From the NCBI GenBank assembly GCA_958510825.1, contig OY294051.1, positions 34,162,393-34,226,392 of the forward strand: a DNA stretch of 64,000 nucleotides, given 5' to 3'. The stretch's first letter is position 1; every line of letters starts with the position of its first letter. Below the pieces are notes generated by a model. The model ran no database searches. It was not told where the DNA came from and saw only the letters and a list, made by a program, of their open reading frames with translations. Made by a program: the position numbers and the translations under genes. Positions 59,451 through 64,000 of the stretch are shown here, piece after piece. This stretch comes from Brachypterus glaber. Lineage: Eukaryota > Arthropoda > Insecta > Coleoptera > Kateretidae.

Positions 59451-59849
59451 AATATTATTTTCAGAGTGAATATATTCATTTTAAAAATTCCACACTGTAT
59501 TCAAAATTCAATAGTTAATTTAATTTATACTTTATGGTTTGTCCGCAAAAACTTACCCCTGCTGAAAAAAAGTTTGAAAATTTATAATAATTATTTGAAC
59601 TAAAAAAATGATTTTTTAATGTTTTTCCGAAAATAATTTTTTGCTCAAATACAAACTTGTCCAAGATAATATAAAAATTTGCATACCAAATTTCAAGGCC
59701 AGCTCAAAGCATTCTTAACTTATCGTGGATATAGACAGACACCGACCAGCAGACCGACAGGCAGAAAGACAGACTTTTTTTTGCTTATTTAGATTTTTGT
59801 CGATGTTTCAGGAAAAAATAAGAAGATTTAAGCAATAGTTATTTATAAT

Positions 59850-59975
59850 ACAAGGGCAAAAAGTTAAGTTTTTCGATTAAGTAGGTTTTTAGAAGCCGAG
59901 GGCCGGCAGATTGGGCCGGTCCGAGGGTAATAAACCTACGAAATCGAAATTTAACTTTTTTCCCGTGTATTATAC
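59850..59975. repeat. Palindrome with CCGAGGGCCGG core
   Basis: AGGGCAAAAAGTTAAGTTTT TCGATTAAGTAGGTTTTTAG is mirrored by GGTAATAAACCTACGAAATC GAAATTTAACTTTTTTCCCG. The central stem is GCCGAGGGCCGG/CCGGTCCGAGGG. Confidence 0.78.
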
Positions 59976-61039
59976 AATATTTTTTATTCGATAGTTACTA
60001 ATTATAATAAATTATTAAAACATACTTAATTTTAAATTGCAAAAAGTATTTCTTTTTACTGTCTTATTACTTATCTAGTTATCCATGACAAATTGATATC
60101 CAATCAAATCGCTAAAAAAACAATTGAATGAAAAAAGCTATAGCTTGGTGATTAATTTCTGTTAAAATGTGTCTGTTATGAAAATAGTAATACTTCTGAA
60201 CCGTTCTATGAATATTATAAATATTGAAATTGATTTTACAATTGAAATGTTGTATTTTTAATTTATTTTAGTGGATGAATACAGACTAATCAGTTAACAT
60301 AAATTTTGAGGTTATGTTATAGAAGAAATTTTTATTTTGTATGAAATTATTATAATAACTGTATCTGATCAAAAAGAACAGTTATTTTAAGACCAAAAGT
60401 GACCTAAAGGTCATATTTATAAATATTACAGTAAAGGTAAAGCATATTCTTTTAAAAAGCTTAAAAATAACAAACTTTAGTTAGCGGGCGAAAATAATTT
60501 TTTGGCCCTAGGGCCAAAAAGTTCAACTTTTCGCCCGTAAAACAACTGAACAAAAAGTGTCTCTTTTAGAATCAATCGATTAAAAAAATATTTTCTTTAT
60601 GAGAAAGTAACAGTCTTACGCTTGCACCCGTAACAATGGACTAACCCTTTAGAAATGCATTCTGGTTAGTTAGTTAGGTGCGCCGTAGTCTACACCATCT
60701 ATAGAAAACGATTTAGGTTAAATCCTAATTAAAATATGCCTTTGTATGTAGCTAACTAAGGCGACTATCATTTTAACTACATAAATATACAATGCAATAT
60801 CTTTTGTGTGTCAGATATTATTATAGGTACACTGATAAAACTTAATTTCATGCAAGCTATGTACCCGCATTCCTGCTAAATAACTGTTTACTGTTTATCA
60901 GCAAATTTGTTACCTTTAAGTGATCATATTTACTGTTTAAAAATGTCGATTTATGCATTTAAATATCCTGGTTTTAAATCTCATTTCTTGTCACAATTCT
61001 GATTTCTATATTACATGTTTCGTTTTTTATTATAACATC
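59976..61039. other. No gene seen; one small palindrome
   Basis: GCGGGCGAAAATAATTTTTT GGCCC / GGGCCAAAAAGTTCAACTTT TCGCCCG at 60483-60537 is the only structure noted. Confidence 0.55.
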
Positions 61040-61165
61040 CCAGCAAACATTGGTACCTTGGCCGCCCGTTGCTCAAACACCCAAACATTGGCATGACAAC
61101 GTTTCCTACATTGGGCCAATGTTGGCAAACTTGGGCCTACATACTGACGAGATATACTGAGGAGA
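61040..61165. mobile_element. Partial copy of the CCAGCAAACATTGG element
   Basis: CCAGCAAACATTGGTACCTT GGCCGCCC, GTTTCCTACATTGGGCCAAT GTTGGCAAAC and GGGCCTACATACTGA match the left arm at 8571-8652. Confidence 0.8.
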
Positions 61166-61463
61166 CAACTGGATTGTTCTACATATTGTTTGCACTTCTT
61201 GAAAACATGTTTAAATAAATATGGCGTTGGGTTCTGCTTTATTTTAAATCAAAAATACGTGATATCCTTTCAAAAAAATTTTTTTTTGTCAGAAAAATAA
61301 ATTGACATTCTAAATGCATTTGTTCTATCTGAGAAAGTTTGGACAAAATGATCTAAAAAGTCCAATCAAATTACTAAGATCTGTAAAGTTAGTCCTAGTC
61401 CTTACTTTTTCATCTAGTAAAGACTAGTTAGGACAATTTTATTTATATAAATTTTATATTTTA

Positions 61464-62661
61464 TAGAATAGAATAGAATAGAATATAGAATAGAATAGAA
61501 TAGAATATATTTATTTGTCATACTTCCATTATAAAAATAGATGTGACACGTCAGTAGAATTTATACTAATTTGGAGAATTAAAATATTTAAGAGAGATAT
61601 ATATGTAAAAACTTTTGTTGGAATTAAATAAAAAAAAAACAGCTATGAGCCGAAAAAAAAACGAAATCGGTAAAACAAAAAAGAAAAACGACCGGAGTCG
61701 GGAAAACACAAAAATAAAAGTTAAGATCATTTTTTATATACATCTCTCTATATATCTCTACATGTATTAAAATGTACAACAAATATGAATTAATAAAATA
61801 CAGTTTAAAATATAAATAAATAACATGTACATAATAAAATCTTACTATAATTACTTAAAATTTAAATAGTCCTTAACCGAATAAAAAGCGTTTTTTAATA
61901 AAAAAGATTTAATTTCCCGTTTAAAGGCTTTAATATTACTTATTTCTCTGAGTGAAATCGGAAGCTTATTATATAATATAATGCCCATATATAGGGGTGA
62001 GGTTTTAAATAAGGAGGTTTTATGTTTAGGGACAGTTAATGAATTCTGAAGTCTTGTCCATATTTAAATTTTGTAATGTTATTTTTTGTAAATAATAAGG
62101 TTTTGTATATATATATATATATATACAGGGCATAGTCATGATTTTATGTTGCACAAATGTATCCTTGCATGATTCCCTAAATTTCAGATTGCACATTAGT
62201 CCTATTATGCGTTTTTGTTGGATAAAAACTCGTTCACTATTTGCAGCTATACCCCAGAGCATTATATTATAATTTAAATGACTATATAGCTCATAATAAA
62301 TATTAAGAAGACCCTTTAAATCAAGCATTGATTTCACTCGAGATATTGCAAAGAAAGATTTTGACAACTTATTGCAAATCGTATTAATCTGGCTGTGCCA
62401 CCTCAAGTCATCATCAAGATCAATTCCCAAGAATTTTGTACTCTTAGAGGGGCAGATTTTGTAATTATCAACAATAATATCCAAATTTGCTTCACTTTGT
62501 TCGGAACGGATGCCATTGTGAAAAAACAGACAGACTGTTTTATCAACATTTAAAATTAGATCATTTTTCCAGCACCATATTTTAAAATCACGAACCACTA
62601 TAACCAAAAGTGATTTAAGTAAGGTCTCCCAATTAATATAATCAGCGAAAACGGTAATCAA
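61464..62661 (-). pseudogene. 5'-truncated LINE with RT C-terminal half and microsatellite tail
   Basis: The minus-strand frame from 62661 reads TVFADYINWETLL, KIWCWKNDLILNVDKTVCLF, STKFLGIDLDDDLRWHSQI, LLNIYYELYSHLNYNIMLWG and VFIQQKRIIGLMC, the RT core end and thumb of non-LTR (Jockey-like) retrotransposons. The frame breaks near 62040-62110, around a (TA)n run, and the protein resumes as PKHKTSLFKTSPLYMGIILY, then NKLPISLRE, to a stop at 61851. The tail is (TATTC)n at 61506-61464. The catalytic YADD box is FADY, so the second aspartate is lost. Together with the frameshift this shows a dead copy. Confidence 0.88.
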
Positions 62662-62722
62662 CTTTGTTATTTTTATTATTATAAATGCTTGTAGAATTTA
62701 TTCATTACATGCATCAAGATAA

Positions 62723-63037
62723 TTAACATAAAGTATATGTTCGATTTAATTTTAGTACAATAACAATAACATTATTATCGATTATTGTACCCAATTTATT
62801 TAAAATTTTATCAGTGTATTCAAAATGTATGCGAATGATGTATTTAGAAATATTTAAGAAATAATAATCATCAATGACATTTCCTATACAAATTAAATAT
62901 TGCAGAATGTATTGATACGTTTGATCAATAAACATTATAGTGGATACCGTATAATTAACAATCGATGTTAGTATACTTTTACGTTTCTTTGTCTTAAGAC
63001 ATTTCAAATAAAATGAGGTCGCTTTAAGAGAACCCAA
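62723..63037 (-). other. Open frame of 104 codons, unrecognised
   Basis: The frame starts at a TTG-type codon, so the N-terminus is uncertain. It is hydrophobic with a stretch QYLICIGNVIDDYYFLNISK and YIIRIHFEYTDKILNKLG, which recalls membrane-segment plus loop patterns but matches nothing I can name. It lies just upstream of the LINE fragment on the same strand but does not read as RT. It may be chance in AT-rich DNA. Confidence 0.2.
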
Positions 63038-63129
63038 TAATTAAAACTATTAGTTTAAACACCATTCTAATATCTGTAACATGAAGAACAAATAGAAACG
63101 AATGCAGAAATGCATCGAGCAAAATTGGT

Positions 63130-63645
63130 ATTTTCACACTAGCCGACACGACACCGCACGATAACGACAACGAGGGAAGCATAATCTCATGTAAATAAAT
63201 GGAACTGGCCGTTATGTCGGTGTCGTGTCGTTACAGCCAACGACGTGTCGGCGAGCAGCAGTCACTCCTCCACTGGCGTCGTCGGCTGATTTTTAATATT
63301 TATTTTAATTTATTGTGAGGGTGTAGAATTTTTTGGATAAAACTAAGAAAAATGGGCGGTTTTGAATACGATATACTAACATTAAATGAATTAGTGGATT
63401 CTTAGCCCTGTATGTGGGATAAAACGAATGAAAATAACAAAAACGAAATACTTAAATATAGCAAATACAATTTTTTAACACCCGTCATGCCGCTTCACAC
63501 GGCATGTGCATGTGTCGATGCTGTGCTGATGTCGTGTCGGTGTCGGTAAATGTACAAATATTCTGCCGGTATCGTGTCGGTATCGGTGCTGTACTGTCGT
63601 GTCGGTGTCGTTGTCGGTAAATGTAAAAACGCCCTTACTGTAACT
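63130..63645. mobile_element. Element with GACACGACACCG subterminal repeats
   Basis: The left part reads TTTTCACACTAGCCGACACG ACACCGCACGATAACGACAA CG, with GTCGGTGTCGTGTCG further in. The right part is dense in complementary GTCGTGTCGGTGTCGGTAAA TGTA and ends CGGTAAATGTAAAAACGCCC TTAC. Such clustered repeats at both ends fit a DNA transposon, PIF/Harbinger-like at a guess. A short frame at 63351 (MGGFEYDILTLNELVDS) stops after 17 codons. Confidence 0.65.
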
Positions 63646-64000
63646 TTACTTGGATAACAACGTTGTCCTTCTGAACTTAAAGTGAAGCCTAGACTTTGCT
63701 TTAGCTGTCAAATAAACTTGTAATTGATCTAACTAATAATTATTAATAAAGATAGTTTAGGCCGTGTCATATGCCAAAAAATTATTTATATTGTTATATA
63801 TATTTTTATACAATTCGAACTGGCTAAGAATAAATAAAGTCTTAAGCTAAAAATAAAAAAAAATCTATCATAAATGACATTGGAAACTTTTAAGTTTTAA
63901 AAACAACATTCAAGTTATTTTATTTTTTTTGTTTTTCCTTGGAATTTTTTCTCTTTAGGTTTAAAATAGGTTAATTTATGTTATTTTAGACTACCTTGTG
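63646..64000. other. No gene seen
   Basis: AT-rich sequence to the window edge. Confidence 0.5.

Overview
The window looks like nuclear DNA of an insect. It is strongly AT-rich, and its one clear host gene is split by GT-AG introns of 50 bp to 2.5 kb. It carries tRNA-derived SINEs, Penelope-like and LINE retrotransposon remains, and many small inverted-repeat DNA transposons (MITEs). A repeat with the ACCGACTTCCAAAAA / GGAGGAGGTTATCAATTCGA signature, which I recall from insect genomes, is also present. I cannot name the order or species. A run of exactly 200 N (960-1159) marks a scaffold gap.

Layout. 1-959: two head-to-head pieces of a degraded Penelope-like reverse transcriptase. 1190-6352 (+): the last five exons of a DHX36/RHAU-type DEAH-box helicase gene; the helicase core lies left of the window or in the gap. 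Its introns hold a small MITE (2208-2327), a 490-bp palindrome with identical arms (4680-5169) and a second, older hairpin (5191-5462). Three bases after the stop codon begins an 8-bp target duplication that flanks a hAT-type MITE (6364-6740), followed by another terminal-inverted-repeat element and a 0.52-kb tandem duplication.

8.5-64 kb: I see no certain host gene. One short stretch (14196-14305) reads like a first coding exon with a splice donor, downstream of a CpG-richer stretch. If real, its other exons are not visible here, so much of the window could be its first intron. The rest is repeats: two ~0.8-kb elements with GGTTAACTGGACC subterminal repeats (11688-12512, 25382-26173), foldback elements up to 1.17 kb (31818-32990), PIF/Harbinger-like and TA-flanked MITEs, three MITEs with GGCTCGCATAAC-like ends, a SINE family whose copies carry two different tRNA-like heads on one body, LINE 3' ends (38432-38797, 61464-62661, both minus strand), several tandem duplications and microsatellites.

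The strongest theme is the number of long inverted repeats: more than twenty arms of 45-500 bp in 64 kb, some perfect. They are best explained by foldback/MITE activity. I see no CRISPR array, operon, functional tRNA or rRNA gene, and no clearly new multigene system.
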